Below are positions 16,331-25,199 of a stretch of 64,000 bases of DNA, in pieces (the stretch's first letter is position 1; every line of letters begins with the position of its first letter). This DNA comes from Chryseobacterium mucoviscidosis (GTDB taxonomy: Bacteria > Bacteroidota > Bacteroidia > Flavobacteriales > Weeksellaceae). The position numbers and the translations under genes were made by a program. The notes below the pieces were generated by a model. That model made no database searches. It was not told where the DNA came from and worked only from the letters and a program-made list of their open reading frames with translations. The stretch lies in the NCBI RefSeq assembly GCF_002177115.1, contig NZ_MVAG01000088.1:1-64000 (forward strand), written 5' to 3'.

Positions 16331-17737
16331 TCAATCCTCCTTCGATTTCATATTTTTCCCATCCGAAATATGAAGCCTGCGGAAAATAAATCCGGAAATG
16401 ATCGTTAAAATTCCCACGGTAAGAAAAGTAAATCTGAAAGCATTGTGGATTTCTCCGTGGATAAGATCAGTATTTTCGAAAATTTTAAGCACAATTAATC
16501 CGAAAGCAATTCCGAATCCGATGGCAAGCTGCTGATTGACTGATATAAGTGAATTTCCGCTGCTGGTCTGGAAATTTCGCAGATCTGCAATAGAAATGGT
16601 ATTCATGGAAGTAAACTGAATGGAATTAAAGAATCCTAAAATGGAAATAATAGGAATAAACCAATACAATGAGGTGTTGATATCGGGAATCGCCAAAAGA
16701 CAGATCAGCGTTCCGATAATAAAAGTATTCGTCATTAAAGTCTGTCGGTAACCAAAACGGTCTAAGATTTTTATCACATACGATTTTCCGAACATTGCGG
16801 TTAAAGCCATCGGAGCGATGATCCAGCCGGAAGTTACCGCCGATTGTTTGTACGCAATCTGAATCATCAGCGGTAAAAGCAACGGAACAGAGCTGATTCC
16901 TAATCTGGTGGCAAGATTTCCGACAATTCCCACTCTGAAAGTTCTTACCTGAAATAAATTTAAAGGAAAAAGAGGGCTTTCATCACGTTTGGCGTGTCTG
17001 TAGTAGTAATATAGACAAAGAAATCCTAGAATGAAAATGACCAGAACCGGTGTTGTATTCTGCATGTCTCCGAAAAGTTCCAAAGCAATGGAAAGCAGGA
17101 GAGAGGCTGCTGCAAAGATCAAAAACCCTTTCAGATCAAAATCTACATCTTTGGATGTATAATTGGGCATGAATTTTATGCCTAAAACAATTCCCAGAAT
17201 TCCGATCGGGATGTTAATTAAAAAAATCCAGTGCCACGAAAGATAATCTACCATATAACCTCCCACCAAAGGACCGAGAACGGGGCCGATCAGTGCAGGA
17301 ATAATGGCAAAGTTCATGGCTTTTAATAATTCGCTTTTATCGAACGTTTTAATTAGAGCTAATTTTCCGACAGGTGTCATCAAACTTCCTCCGACTCCCT
17401 GAATAACTCGCGAAATAACCAGATGCGTAAGATTTTGAGACATGGCACAAAACAGAGATCCCAAACTGAAAAGAATCAGAGAAAATATAAACACTTTTTT
17501 GGTTCCGAAACGGTCTGCCAAAAATCCGCTTGCCGGCATAAAAACGGCTAAAGTAAGAACATAACTGATGATGGCGTTTTGCATATTCAGCGGAGATTCC
17601 TGAAGGTCTTTTGCGATGGAAGGCAAAGATGTATTCAAAATAGTGGAATCCAGCATCTGCATGAAGATTGCCGTTGCAAGAATCAGCGGCAGAATTTTTT
17701 TAATTGAATTTTGGGGCGGCGAAAGTGTTTCTGACAT
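16331..17737 (-). CDS. MFS drug-export permease, DHA2 (14-helix) family
   Basis: A 468-residue permease of the EmrB/QacA/MdtD group, using proton motive force to export lipophilic compounds. Motif D1 is MLDSTILNTSLPSIA (first helix, acidic D), motif A is GFLADRFGTKKVF, motif B RVIQGVGGSLMTP with its basic residue, and motif C GPVLGPLVGG. About 14 hydrophobic segments are visible. No EmrA-type membrane-fusion partner or TetR regulator is adjacent, so it probably works alone. Followed downstream by copy A of the variable-hairpin repeat. Confidence 0.92.
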   Translation of the reverse strand: MSETLSPPQNSIKKILPLILATAIFMQMLDSTILNTSLPSIAKDLQESPLNMQNAIISYVLTLAVFMPASGFLADRFGTKKVFIFSLILFSLGSLFCAMSQNLTHLVISRVIQGVGGSLMTPVGKLALIKTFDKSELLKAMNFAIIPALIGPVLGPLVGGYMVDYLSWHWIFLINIPIGILGIVLGIKFMPNYTSKDVDFDLKGFLIFAAASLLLSIALELFGDMQNTTPVLVIFILGFLCLYYYYRHAKRDESPLFPLNLFQVRTFRVGIVGNLATRLGISSVPLLLPLMIQIAYKQSAVTSGWIIAPMALTAMFGKSYVIKILDRFGYRQTLMTNTFIIGTLICLLAIPDINTSLYWFIPIISILGFFNSIQFTSMNTISIADLRNFQTSSGNSLISVNQQLAIGFGIAFGLIVLKIFENTDLIHGEIHNAFRFTFLTVGILTIISGFIFRRLHISDGKNMKSKED

Positions 17738-18044
17738 GTATTTTTACTGGAAAAGCTTCCAGATTTGTTTGGTTCAAAAAAAATGAGAATGTAATTTTCA
17801 AAGCAATTTTTATTCCTTTTAATAAAGAGAAGATGTTAATCGATGGATTAAGCTGTTATTTCCACGAACGAGAAATCTATTTGCCGCAATATTTTTCCTG
17901 ATACTCCTGAACTGTTAGCTATTTTAAGTTTTTGATGATGTTATCAATAACGACATTTATAATATTCTATTTTCTTAAATTTTACGAGAAATTGTGAATA
18001 TTCGTGCAAAAATTTGTGCCATTTGTATTAAAAAATATTCCAAT
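17738..18044. other. AT-rich gene-free region upstream of the MFS gene
   Basis: About 300 bases with no supportable gene. It should contain the MFS promoter. A short palindrome GTTATCAATAAC lies near 17,939. I see no RNA structure or repeat beyond that. Confidence 0.5.
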
Positions 18045-18077
18045 AAAAAAGTCCTGCGAAATTTCACAGGACTTTTT
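18045..18077 (-). terminator. Terminator of the secreted hypothetical gene
   Basis: AAAAAGTCCTG and CAGGACTTTTT arms with a ten-base loop, with T runs on both strands. It lies just beyond the stop codon of the 18.1-18.9 kb gene. Confidence 0.85.
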
Positions 18078-18080
18078 AAT

Positions 18081-18893
18081 TTATTTTCTTGGTTTTTCAA
18101 CCCCTTTCCATTCTTCGCCGGCTTTTCTGTACTGGCTTAATTCGAAAGTTTTGAAATCTTTTGTTTTGTATTCGATGTTATCTGTATTTTGCTCAAACGG
18201 CATGATGTAGTAGAAATCTGCATCTGTTCTGTCCGTTTTTGTCCCTTTTTTCACAGAAGGAACATATTTTGAGAATTTATAGCTTGGAAGATACTGCTTC
18301 ACTCTCGCATAGAACGCTTTATTTTCTTTCTCTTCAGGAATAATGTCTACGATATTGAAATCATCTTTTTCTTTATTAATCCAAAGATAATACGTCTTAT
18401 CTTCTCCTGTATTTCTGTTGTTGGAGTTGAAAGCATAAAGCTCTTTCGGAACCAGTTCCTTAATTTTTTCTGCATCAACTTTTGTATAATACTGTCCTTT
18501 AGAAGGATCTACATACGTTTCCAGATTGTACATTAAAACAGAATTGTTATCCAGATTTTTGTTTTTGAAATACTGGTTTAAGGATAATTCTGCGGTTTCT
18601 CTAAGTTCTTTACCTCTTGCATCCAGTTTTTTAGTCGGATTCTGAGGATTCACTTTTTTTACAAATTCATATAAAACTTTCGGTTTTATATCTTTAAGGT
18701 GAGGATACGTTTTCAGCTGTTCCGCTTTTACCAGCCAGTAGTATTGTTGGTAGAAGTCGTCTTTATCGCCATCTTTCACACTTTTATACACCATTGCCAG
18801 TTTTTTGGAGCTAAGATATTTACCATATTTTCCCTGTCCGAAAGCAAAAGTCATGGATAATAAAGCAAATAAGATAGTAATGTTTCTTCTCAT
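18081..18893 (-). CDS. Secreted protein of unknown function
   Basis: A 270-residue protein with a clear signal peptide (MRRNITILFALLSMTFAFGQ) and a Lys/Tyr-rich mature part without a motif I recognise. An in-frame start ten codons upstream exists, but a -7 box (18921-18928) overlaps it, so the ATG at 18893 is the likely start. The mature chain has repeated aromatic-rich stretches (DDFYQQYYWLVKAEQ; KTYYLWINKEKDDF) but no cysteines. Monocistronic, with its own promoter and terminator. Probably periplasmic or surface; function unknown. Confidence 0.8.
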   Translation of the reverse strand: MRRNITILFALLSMTFAFGQGKYGKYLSSKKLAMVYKSVKDGDKDDFYQQYYWLVKAEQLKTYPHLKDIKPKVLYEFVKKVNPQNPTKKLDARGKELRETAELSLNQYFKNKNLDNNSVLMYNLETYVDPSKGQYYTKVDAEKIKELVPKELYAFNSNNRNTGEDKTYYLWINKEKDDFNIVDIIPEEKENKAFYARVKQYLPSYKFSKYVPSVKKGTKTDRTDADFYYIMPFEQNTDNIEYKTKDFKTFELSQYRKAGEEWKGVEKPRK

Positions 18894-18920
18894 TTTTTTA
18901 TAATTGATATTTTCGTTTTC

Positions 18921-18928
18921 CAAATATA
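18921..18928 (-). promoter_or_regulatory. -7 promoter element deciding the start of the secreted protein
   Basis: TATATTTG (minus strand) fits TAnnTTTG and lies 27 bases before the chosen ATG. It overlaps the alternative upstream start, arguing against that start. Confidence 0.6.
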
Positions 18929-18999
18929 ATTATTTATTAGATAATATATTTGATTAACGGTTAAATTCTGACAATATTATTAAGGTAAATGCAAAAGAA

Positions 19000-19021
19000 A
19001 ATCCTGTATTGCTACAGGATT
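19000..19021. other. Isolated 9-bp hairpin
   Basis: AATCCTGTA and TACAGGATT with a TTGC loop. It lies 145 bases downstream of the asnB stop and 72 bases upstream of the next promoter; it may be a distant asnB terminator. The remaining 250 bases of this gap show nothing else. Confidence 0.5.
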
Positions 19022-19165
19022 GATAAATTTTTATATAAAGTTTAGATTTTTAGGGTTTAGTATTTCGTTTCAGAATGCTCATCTTCTATTTGTTAAATAA
19101 AAATAAGGAAGAATAAAAAAAATCTCAAAAACTCAAAAAACACTCATACTCTCATACTTCCGAAT

Positions 19166-20839
19166 CTATTCTCCGTAAGACGTTTCATGCACTTTTACCG
19201 CTCTTCCGCTCGGATCGTTCATATTTTTGAATGCTTCATCCCATTCCAGTGCAATTGGCGTAGAACACGCAACCGAAGGAACCGAAGGAACTGTTGCAGC
19301 CGCAGTTTCACTTGGGAAATGCTCTTCAAAAATTGTTCTGTAACGGTATTCTTCCTTGTTTTGAGGCGTATTCAAAGGAAATCTGAATTTCGCATTTGCC
19401 ATCATTTCATCCGTTACTTCTTTTTCAGCAACGGCTTTTAAAGTATCGATCCATGAATAACCGACTCCATCTGAAAACTGCTCTTTCTGTCTCCATACAA
19501 TAGATTCCGGAAGAATATCTTCGAAAGCTTTTCTCAGAACCCACTTTTCAATTTTTCCTTCGGAAGCACTTACCATTTTATCTTTTGGATTCACAGTCAT
19601 GGCGATATCCATAAATTCTTTGTCTAAGAAAGGAACTCGCCCTTCAATTCCCCAACTCATCAACGCTTTGTTGGCTCTTAAACAATCATACAGGTGAAGT
19701 TTTCCTAATTTTCTTACGGTTTCATCATGGAATTCTTTCGCATTCGGAGCTTTATGGAAGTATAAATAACCACCGAACAGTTCATCAGAACCTTCTCCGG
19801 AAAGCACCATTTTAATTCCCATCGATTTAATCACTCTAGCCAAAAGATACATCGGAGTAGAAGCTCTCACTGTTGTTACATCATACGTTTCCAGATGATA
19901 AATAACATCACGAACCGCATCCAGACCTTCCTGAACGGTAAAATTAACTTCATGGTGAACCGAACCGATGTGTTCTGCTGCTTTCTGAGCTGCTGCCAAA
20001 TCCGGCGAACCTACCAAACCGACTGCAAAACTGTGCAATCTCGGATACCACGCTTCCTGTGTATCTCCGCTTTCCACTCTCTGTCTTGCAAATTTTGCCG
20101 TAATCGCAGAAATTACAGAAGAATCTAATCCGCCTGAAAGCAAAACTCCGTAAGGAACGTCGCTCATCAATTGTCTGTGAACCGCATCTTCCAGTCCTTT
20201 TCTTAATTTCTCAATATCCGTTTCGTTATCTTTTACGGCTTCAAAACTTTCCCAATCTCTTTTATACCATTGCTGAAGCTCGCTTCCGTCTTTGCTGTAC
20301 ACCAAATGTCCTGGTAAAAAAGTCTCAATGGTTTTGCAGACTCCTTCCAGTGCTTTTAGTTCTGAAGCAACGTAATAGTTTCCGTTTTTATCCCAACCGT
20401 GATATAGAGGACAGATTCCCATGTGATCGCGTGCAATGAGATACACATCATTTTCTGTGTCATATAAAGAAAAGGCAAAAATTCCGTTTAATTTTTCAAC
20501 AAAATCTTTTCCGTATTTTTGATATAAAGCTAAAATAACCTCACAGTCTGACTGTGTCTGAAATTCGTAATCAGAAAATTCTTCTTTCAGTTCTCTGTGA
20601 TTGTAGATTTCACCGTTCACGGCAAGAACTATTTTTCCGTCTTTGGTAAATAATGGCTGTTTTCCGGAGGTAGGATCCACGATGGCAAGTCTTTCATGAG
20701 AGAAAACCACTTTGTCATTCTGGAACACTCCGCTCCAGTCCGGACCGCGGTGACGAATTTTTTTAGACATTTCAAGAACCTGAGGTCTTAATATTTCGGT
20801 TTTTTGTTTGGCGTCAAACAAACATACAATTCCACACAT
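19166..20839 (-). CDS. asnB: Asparagine synthase B (glutamine-hydrolysing)
   Basis: A 557-residue class II glutamine amidotransferase fused to an ATP-pyrophosphatase domain; it makes asparagine from aspartate, glutamine and ATP. Cys2 (MCGIVCLF) is the glutaminase nucleophile, as in the family. The synthase domain shows the PP-loop LLSGGLDSSVIS and the LSGEGSDELFGGY segment. The length is close to the E. coli enzyme (554). It is monocistronic, with one of the best promoters in the window upstream. The C-terminus carries a short Ala/Thr/Val-rich insert (AAATVPSVPSVA) before the final helix. Confidence 0.96.
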   Translation of the reverse strand: MCGIVCLFDAKQKTEILRPQVLEMSKKIRHRGPDWSGVFQNDKVVFSHERLAIVDPTSGKQPLFTKDGKIVLAVNGEIYNHRELKEEFSDYEFQTQSDCEVILALYQKYGKDFVEKLNGIFAFSLYDTENDVYLIARDHMGICPLYHGWDKNGNYYVASELKALEGVCKTIETFLPGHLVYSKDGSELQQWYKRDWESFEAVKDNETDIEKLRKGLEDAVHRQLMSDVPYGVLLSGGLDSSVISAITAKFARQRVESGDTQEAWYPRLHSFAVGLVGSPDLAAAQKAAEHIGSVHHEVNFTVQEGLDAVRDVIYHLETYDVTTVRASTPMYLLARVIKSMGIKMVLSGEGSDELFGGYLYFHKAPNAKEFHDETVRKLGKLHLYDCLRANKALMSWGIEGRVPFLDKEFMDIAMTVNPKDKMVSASEGKIEKWVLRKAFEDILPESIVWRQKEQFSDGVGYSWIDTLKAVAEKEVTDEMMANAKFRFPLNTPQNKEEYRYRTIFEEHFPSETAAATVPSVPSVACSTPIALEWDEAFKNMNDPSGRAVKVHETSYGE

Positions 20840-20860
20840 TTTTTTTTATTTAATTTGAAA

Positions 20861-20891
20861 CAAAAGTAGAATAGTGGTTTAAAAATAACAA
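20861..20891 (-). promoter_or_regulatory. asnB promoter
   Basis: On the minus strand: TTG (20889-20891), a 20-base spacer, then TACTTTTG (20861-20868), the flavobacterial -33/-7 pair at near-ideal spacing. The start codon is 22 bases downstream. Confidence 0.7.
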
Positions 20892-21124
20892 CAAAAAAAT
20901 TAAATAAGTTAATATTTTTAATTAATTAATTTAAAATGAAGTAAAAATTTAATTATTTTAAATTGAAAATATGATTTTAGTTGATTTTTTTAACTCAGAT
21001 CTCTAATTTATTCATTACATACGAAATTATTATGAGATATTTCTTAATGTATGGTAATTTATTCTACAAATTTTAACCCTTACTTTGTGGCTCGAAATAA
21101 TTTTTTTTCATCATTTGTGTTTTT
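20892..21124. other. AT-rich gene-free region between asnB and the GLPGLI/PNGase F-like gene
   Basis: A very AT-rich stretch (runs of TTAATTAATT) with no reading frame, repeat or hairpin that I can support beyond the promoter and terminator annotated at its ends. Confidence 0.5.
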
Positions 21125-21154
21125 ACCTTCTTGCAATTCAGTTTGCGAGAAGGT
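21125..21154 (-). terminator. Terminator of the GLPGLI/PNGase F-like gene
   Basis: ACCTTCTTGCAA and TTGCGAGAAGGT (one mismatch) with a six-base loop and T runs outside. Positioned six bases beyond the stop codon. Confidence 0.75.
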
Positions 21155-21160
21155 TTTGTT

Positions 21161-22825
21161 TTATTGAGACCCTAACAGAACTCCCGAAACATTCCATGAA
21201 CTGAAGCTTGTTCCTTCGCTTGCGCCCTGCGGAATTTTCACCTGAATGGTATGTTTTCCGGCTTTTAAATCTCCAAGTTGTATGAAATTTGGATTGGTAA
21301 CGGTTCCGGGACACCAGTTTGATCTGCTGAGATCGGATGATGAAAGCCCGTCCGGAAAATTTCCTGAAGCCGGATTATAAAGACGATAAGATCCGCAGTC
21401 GGTTCTCCATGGGACAAAAGAATAGGTCATTTTTCCGTCTAAAAAGATCGAGTTGGCTTTCGGTACAAATTCATCGCCGTTTTCCCAGCCTCCATGACCG
21501 GTTGTTGTATATTTCAACTGGGCATTTTTCAGATCCTTTTTTAAAGTAAACTCTACAAACAGTCCTTTATCATTATTAAACATGGTAGAATAATCCTGTC
21601 CCGCCATTTCCATAATGTTCAGAGTGTTGAATAAAGGAATAACCGTATTGTTTTTATAGATGGTCTGATCGCTTTTGTGAATGGTGATTTCCAGACTGAC
21701 TTTATGACCGCCTTTATCGTAATTTCCGATGAATGTTCCGATCCATAATTCCTTTTCAGAAAGAGAAGGTTTAAGATCTGTAATATCTTCACGGTACGGA
21801 CTGATGGTCTGCCAGTTTTTATCTTTTAACTGAATATGATTGAACTTATTGATCCCGAACGCCGTAAAAAATCTCATCATTTCTACCGCGGGATTGTAAT
21901 TTTCCGTTGCTGTAATTCCGTAATATTGTTTTCCGTTTCCGTTTTCATAAACAGGAAGTGTTTTTACGCCTTTTTCCAGTCCGTCGAAAAACGACTGCGG
22001 TTTGTCCTGTGGTACAAAAAATACGGTTCCGGTTCTGTCGTAAGCGTCGCCGTTGGATTGTTGTTTTAATTCAACGAAAATATTTTCGCCCTCGGAAATT
22101 TTAGGGAACTTAATTTTTTTCATAATAATGGTTCCGTTAGCGAATCTTTTTATGTTTTCGTCAGATTTAGATTGATCCGAAAAATTAATGGTTTCATCAT
22201 CAAAAACTTTTAGGGTGGTGAATCTGCTTTTCCACAAAAGATCTCTGTAACCTAACTGATCGGTTGAATTAATCGATCCTTTCAGAATAGCATCAATGTC
22301 AGTTTTCTTAACTTTTTTAATAGATTGAGCGGTGATCAGAGAGTTTTTATTTCTTTCAATTTCCAGAACAAATCCCAGATTTTGTCCGATTACAGAAGGC
22401 CCTCCCTGAATTTTCAGATCGTTGGTATACCATACTTCAATAGTGTTGGAATTGATTTTGGTAACTGCTTTTTTGCAGGTGTAGCCTAAAATTCTCTTGG
22501 TTTCATTGGTAAATTCAAAAGTCTGTTTTGCTACAGATTCTTTGTCTGAAGTTGAAATAATTTCGTCAGATTTTAGAAACGCATAAGAAATTACCGTATT
22601 CGAAGGTTTTTCAATTTTCGTAATTTCGAAAGGGAAATCTGCTTTTTGTTCTCTGATTTTGTTATTCAGGATAAAATTTTCCTTTTCATTTGTCCAAACT
22701 AAAGTGGGAGACTGTTCTGTTAAAACTTTTCCGTTGGATGAACTGAGGTACTGTACTTCGTACGTCTGTGCAAAAGATAAACAGCATAAAAAAGTAAAGA
22801 AGCTTACTAAAATTCTTAGATGCAT
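21161..22825 (-). CDS. Secreted GLPGLI-domain protein fused to a PNGase F-like glycosidase domain
   Basis: A 554-residue exported protein. A signal peptide (MHLRILVSFFTFLCCLSFAQ) is followed by a GLPGLI-type beta-rich region to about residue 190, marked by ILGYTCKKAVTK. The second half matches peptide-N-glycosidase F: a DAYDRTGTVFFVP strand resembling the EWDRYANVYV strand that carries the catalytic Asp of PNGase F, and near the C-terminus GHGGWENGDEF, WRTDCGSYR and SNWCPGTVTNP, whose Trp/Cys pattern is typical of the N-glycanase C-terminal domain. PNGase F cleaves the Asn-GlcNAc amide of N-glycoproteins. The start was chosen because the in-frame upstream codon is TTG and lies inside the -7 box. 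Activity is likely but unproved. Confidence 0.85.
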   Translation of the reverse strand: MHLRILVSFFTFLCCLSFAQTYEVQYLSSSNGKVLTEQSPTLVWTNEKENFILNNKIREQKADFPFEITKIEKPSNTVISYAFLKSDEIISTSDKESVAKQTFEFTNETKRILGYTCKKAVTKINSNTIEVWYTNDLKIQGGPSVIGQNLGFVLEIERNKNSLITAQSIKKVKKTDIDAILKGSINSTDQLGYRDLLWKSRFTTLKVFDDETINFSDQSKSDENIKRFANGTIIMKKIKFPKISEGENIFVELKQQSNGDAYDRTGTVFFVPQDKPQSFFDGLEKGVKTLPVYENGNGKQYYGITATENYNPAVEMMRFFTAFGINKFNHIQLKDKNWQTISPYREDITDLKPSLSEKELWIGTFIGNYDKGGHKVSLEITIHKSDQTIYKNNTVIPLFNTLNIMEMAGQDYSTMFNNDKGLFVEFTLKKDLKNAQLKYTTTGHGGWENGDEFVPKANSIFLDGKMTYSFVPWRTDCGSYRLYNPASGNFPDGLSSSDLSRSNWCPGTVTNPNFIQLGDLKAGKHTIQVKIPQGASEGTSFSSWNVSGVLLGSQ

Positions 22826-22843
22826 AATTTGAAATGGTTTTAG

Positions 22844-22851
22844 CAAAGATA
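22844..22851 (-). promoter_or_regulatory. -7 promoter element of the GLPGLI/PNGase F-like gene
   Basis: TATCTTTG (minus strand) fits TAnnTTTG, 18 bases before the chosen ATG, and overlaps the alternative TTG start. Confidence 0.6.
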
Positions 22852-23108
22852 ATTGTTAACTGAATAGATATTATTTAGAAATTCATTTTTATATTGTTAG
22901 AAAATAATTGCCTGTAATTTATCTTGTTGGAAATCTTTGAGTTCTTTGCTGAGTGACACGCCTTTGCGAACTTAAAAACAGTTGGTATATAAAAGAATCT
23001 TAGCGATCCTTTGCGTTAAAAAGCAGTATGATTAATATCAGATATCAAATTAAAAAAGAAGAAAAGAAGATATAAAGATTTAAAGATTACGAAATATAAA
23101 TGTAACAA
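22852..23108. other. Gene-free region with CTTTGCG-type word text
   Basis: Besides AT-rich sequence, 22,935-23,030 holds word text of the kind TCTTTGAGTTCTTTGCTGAG, CCTTTGCGAACTTAA and CTTAGCGATCCTTTGCGTTAA. Such text is, from memory, scattered between genes in many Bacteroidota. No gene is supported. Confidence 0.5.
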
Positions 23109-23134
23109 AAAACTACCCTGAAAAGAGTAGTTTT
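23109..23134 (-). terminator. Terminator of the RsmB-like gene
   Basis: AAAACTAC and GTAGTTTT arms with a ten-base loop, T run on the minus strand. Just beyond the methyltransferase stop codon. Confidence 0.75.
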
Positions 23135-23157
23135 GTTCATTATATAAAGAATATTTT

Positions 23158-24363
23158 TTAAGAAACTCTTTCAATTAAAGCCATATAGAATCCGTCATAG
23201 CCTTCACTTGGCATTACTTTTTCGTCTTTAATCATTTTAAAGTTCGGATTGTTTCTGATGAATTCATCAACCTGCAAATTATTTTCAGAAGGTAGAATAG
23301 AACACGTTGCATAAACCATTTTTCCCCCTTTTTTAAGCATTTTAGAATAATCCTGAAGAATCTGCTGCTGTTCAATTTTAATTCTGTCGATAAAAGCCTG
23401 ATCAATTTTCCATTTGCTGTCCGGATTTCTTTTTAAAACGCCCAACCCTGAACACGGAGCATCGATCAATAATCGGTCTGCCTTTTCATGAAGCCTTTTG
23501 ATTACTTTGTTATCAGAAATCATGCGGGTTTCAATGTTATGCGCTCCGGCTCTTTTTGCACGTCTTTTCAGTTCGGCAAGTTTCCATTCGAAAATATCCA
23601 GTGCGATGATCTGTCCTTTATTCTGCATCAAAGCGGCTAAGTGAAGCGTTTTTCCTCCTGCACCTGCACAAGCATCAACAACTCTCTGTCCTTCCTTTAC
23701 ATCAAGGAAATATCCGATTTTTTGGGAAGAAGCATCCTGAACTTCAAATAGACCTTCTTTAAAAGCAGTCGTCAGGAAAACATTCTTTTTTTCCTCCAAT
23801 TGTACCGCATCCGGATAATTTTTAATAGGATAAGAAACGATGTTTTCATCAGAAAGATCAGAGATAAGCTCTTTCGTTGTTGTTCTCAGAGAATTTGCTC
23901 TTAAAACCGTCGGAGCCTGCTCATTCAGGGCATACATTTCTTTTTCCCACTTTTCACCCAGTTCTTTTTCTAAAGTTTCGGCAAGCCATTCCGGAATAGA
24001 ATGTTCGATTGCTTTCGTAGGAACGGTTCCTTTTTTCAGTTTGGTAAGAATGTCGGCGATTTTTATTCCGTCAAATTCTTCAAATTTTTTATAGTTCGTT
24101 TTGCTCCAAAGAAGATAAGCAATGATTAATTTATAAATATTGTTGGGCTTTACACCTTCCCCCATGTAATATTCAAGGCGTTTTTTCCAACGGATGATGT
24201 GATAGAAAATCTCAGAAACCACTGCTCTGTCCTGGCTTCCCCATTTTTTATTCGCTTTCAAAAGTCTTTCGATTACTTTATCGGCGTATTTATTTTTTTC
24301 GAAAAATGTTTCCTGCAAAGCATCGTGAATTCCGATTGCCAGGTTTCTGTGTATCAATTCCAT
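23158..24363 (-). CDS. RsmB/NOP-family RNA 5-methylcytosine methyltransferase
   Basis: A 401-residue SAM-dependent methyltransferase that methylates C5 of cytosine in rRNA or tRNA. The N-terminal part is a NusB-like helical domain (about 1-130), then a short RNA-binding region, then the Rossmann domain. Motif I is DACAGAGGKTLHLA, motif IV DAPCSGLGVL (with the Cys that releases product), and motif VI YATCSILPSEN (with the nucleophile Cys). Domain order resembles RsmB, which makes m5C967 in E. coli 16S rRNA; the exact target is not decided by sequence. Monocistronic. Confidence 0.93.
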   Translation of the reverse strand: MELIHRNLAIGIHDALQETFFEKNKYADKVIERLLKANKKWGSQDRAVVSEIFYHIIRWKKRLEYYMGEGVKPNNIYKLIIAYLLWSKTNYKKFEEFDGIKIADILTKLKKGTVPTKAIEHSIPEWLAETLEKELGEKWEKEMYALNEQAPTVLRANSLRTTTKELISDLSDENIVSYPIKNYPDAVQLEEKKNVFLTTAFKEGLFEVQDASSQKIGYFLDVKEGQRVVDACAGAGGKTLHLAALMQNKGQIIALDIFEWKLAELKRRAKRAGAHNIETRMISDNKVIKRLHEKADRLLIDAPCSGLGVLKRNPDSKWKIDQAFIDRIKIEQQQILQDYSKMLKKGGKMVYATCSILPSENNLQVDEFIRNNPNFKMIKDEKVMPSEGYDGFYMALIERVS

Positions 24364-24432
24364 AAAATTGGGTTCTGCTATTTTGAATCTGCAAAAGTAC
24401 GAATTTCTGCTGAGAATTTCTGTTTCAAAATT

Positions 24433-24765
24433 TTAGTCTGTGAATTCAAAATTTTGCTTTGGGCTTTCTCTGTGGTTAGAAAAATAGAAAAACAACTGAA
24501 TAATAACCAAAACAACGATCATTATAAGCTGCGAATTGGCTTTATCTGATCTTTCTTTGTTGATTTTCTGATATTTGTAAATCTGGGATTTTGAATATTC
24601 TTTAGATTCATTTAAATTCTGAAAATGGTCGACTTGGTAAATTTCTTCATCAACAAATGTCATTGTGTAATTAGGAATTAAGTCAACTTCATTAAATATT
24701 TGAACAAATAACCTGAAAAACAGGACTAAAGAAATAAAAATTAAAAATCTACGTGTATATCTCAT
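24433..24765 (-). CDS. Small two-helix membrane protein, unknown function
   Basis: A 110-residue protein with an N-terminal hydrophobic helix (about 7-24), a polar loop of 55 residues predicted to be helical (NESKEYSKSQIYKYQKINKE) and a second helix (about 80-96). No motif recognised. Divergently transcribed from the YjdM gene; the 56-base gap holds at least the YjdM promoter. Frame and codon use look genuine, but I cannot suggest a function. Confidence 0.6.
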   Translation of the reverse strand: MRYTRRFLIFISLVLFFRLFVQIFNEVDLIPNYTMTFVDEEIYQVDHFQNLNESKEYSKSQIYKYQKINKERSDKANSQLIMIVVLVIIQLFFYFSNHRESPKQNFEFTD

Positions 24766-24798
24766 GTTATTAAATTTTAATTGAAGATATTAAAAAAT

Positions 24799-24806
24799 TA
24801 ACTTTG
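24799..24806 (+). promoter_or_regulatory. -7 promoter element of yjdM
   Basis: TAACTTTG fits TAnnTTTG and lies 15 bases before the chosen ATG. It overlaps an alternative upstream start (24804), arguing for the shorter protein. Confidence 0.6.
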
Positions 24807-24821
24807 CAAAAAATTAAAAAT

Positions 24822-25166
24822 ATGAGTGATACTGTACTTTGTCCAAAATGCAGCTCCGAGTTTACTTATCCGAGCGACAATATGATGGTTTGTTCCCAAT
24901 GTTTCTACGAATGGAATCCCGAAGAAGAAAGCGCAGATGCATCAAATTCAGGGAAAATCTTAGATTCTAACGGAAACGAGCTTCAGGATGGAGATTCTGT
25001 GGTGGTTATTAAAGATCTTCCCGTAAAAGGAGCTCCAAAACCTGTAAAAGCAGGAACAAAAGTTAAAAATATCCGTCTGAGACCGGACAGCGATCATAAT
25101 ATCGACTGTAAAATCGATGGTTTCGGTTCTATGGCACTGAAATCTGAATTTGTGAAAAAGGCTTAA
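24822..25166 (+). CDS. yjdM: Zinc-ribbon protein YjdM (PhnA family)
   Basis: A 114-residue protein of the YjdM/PhnA family. The N-terminal zinc ribbon is formed by CPKC and CSQC ([23 protein letters not shown]); the C-terminal SH3-like domain contains [23 protein letters not shown], conserved in the family. Despite the old name phnA, it is not a phosphonoacetate hydrolase and its role is unknown. The start [10 protein letters not shown] is chosen over an upstream in-frame codon that lies in the promoter. Confidence 0.93.
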   Translation: MSDTVLCPKCSSEFTYPSDNMMVCSQCFYEWNPEEESADASNSGKILDSNGNELQDGDSVVVIKDLPVKGAPKPVKAGTKVKNIRLRPDSDHNIDCKIDGFGSMALKSEFVKKA

Positions 25167-25199
25167 TTTTTAACAAATTTCAGCATTTAAATTTTTGTA

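Noticed and set aside
17704-17901. 65-codon frame upstream of the MFS gene
   Set aside because: It starts inside the MFS gene on the opposite strand and has no features of a protein; AT-rich gap translated by chance.
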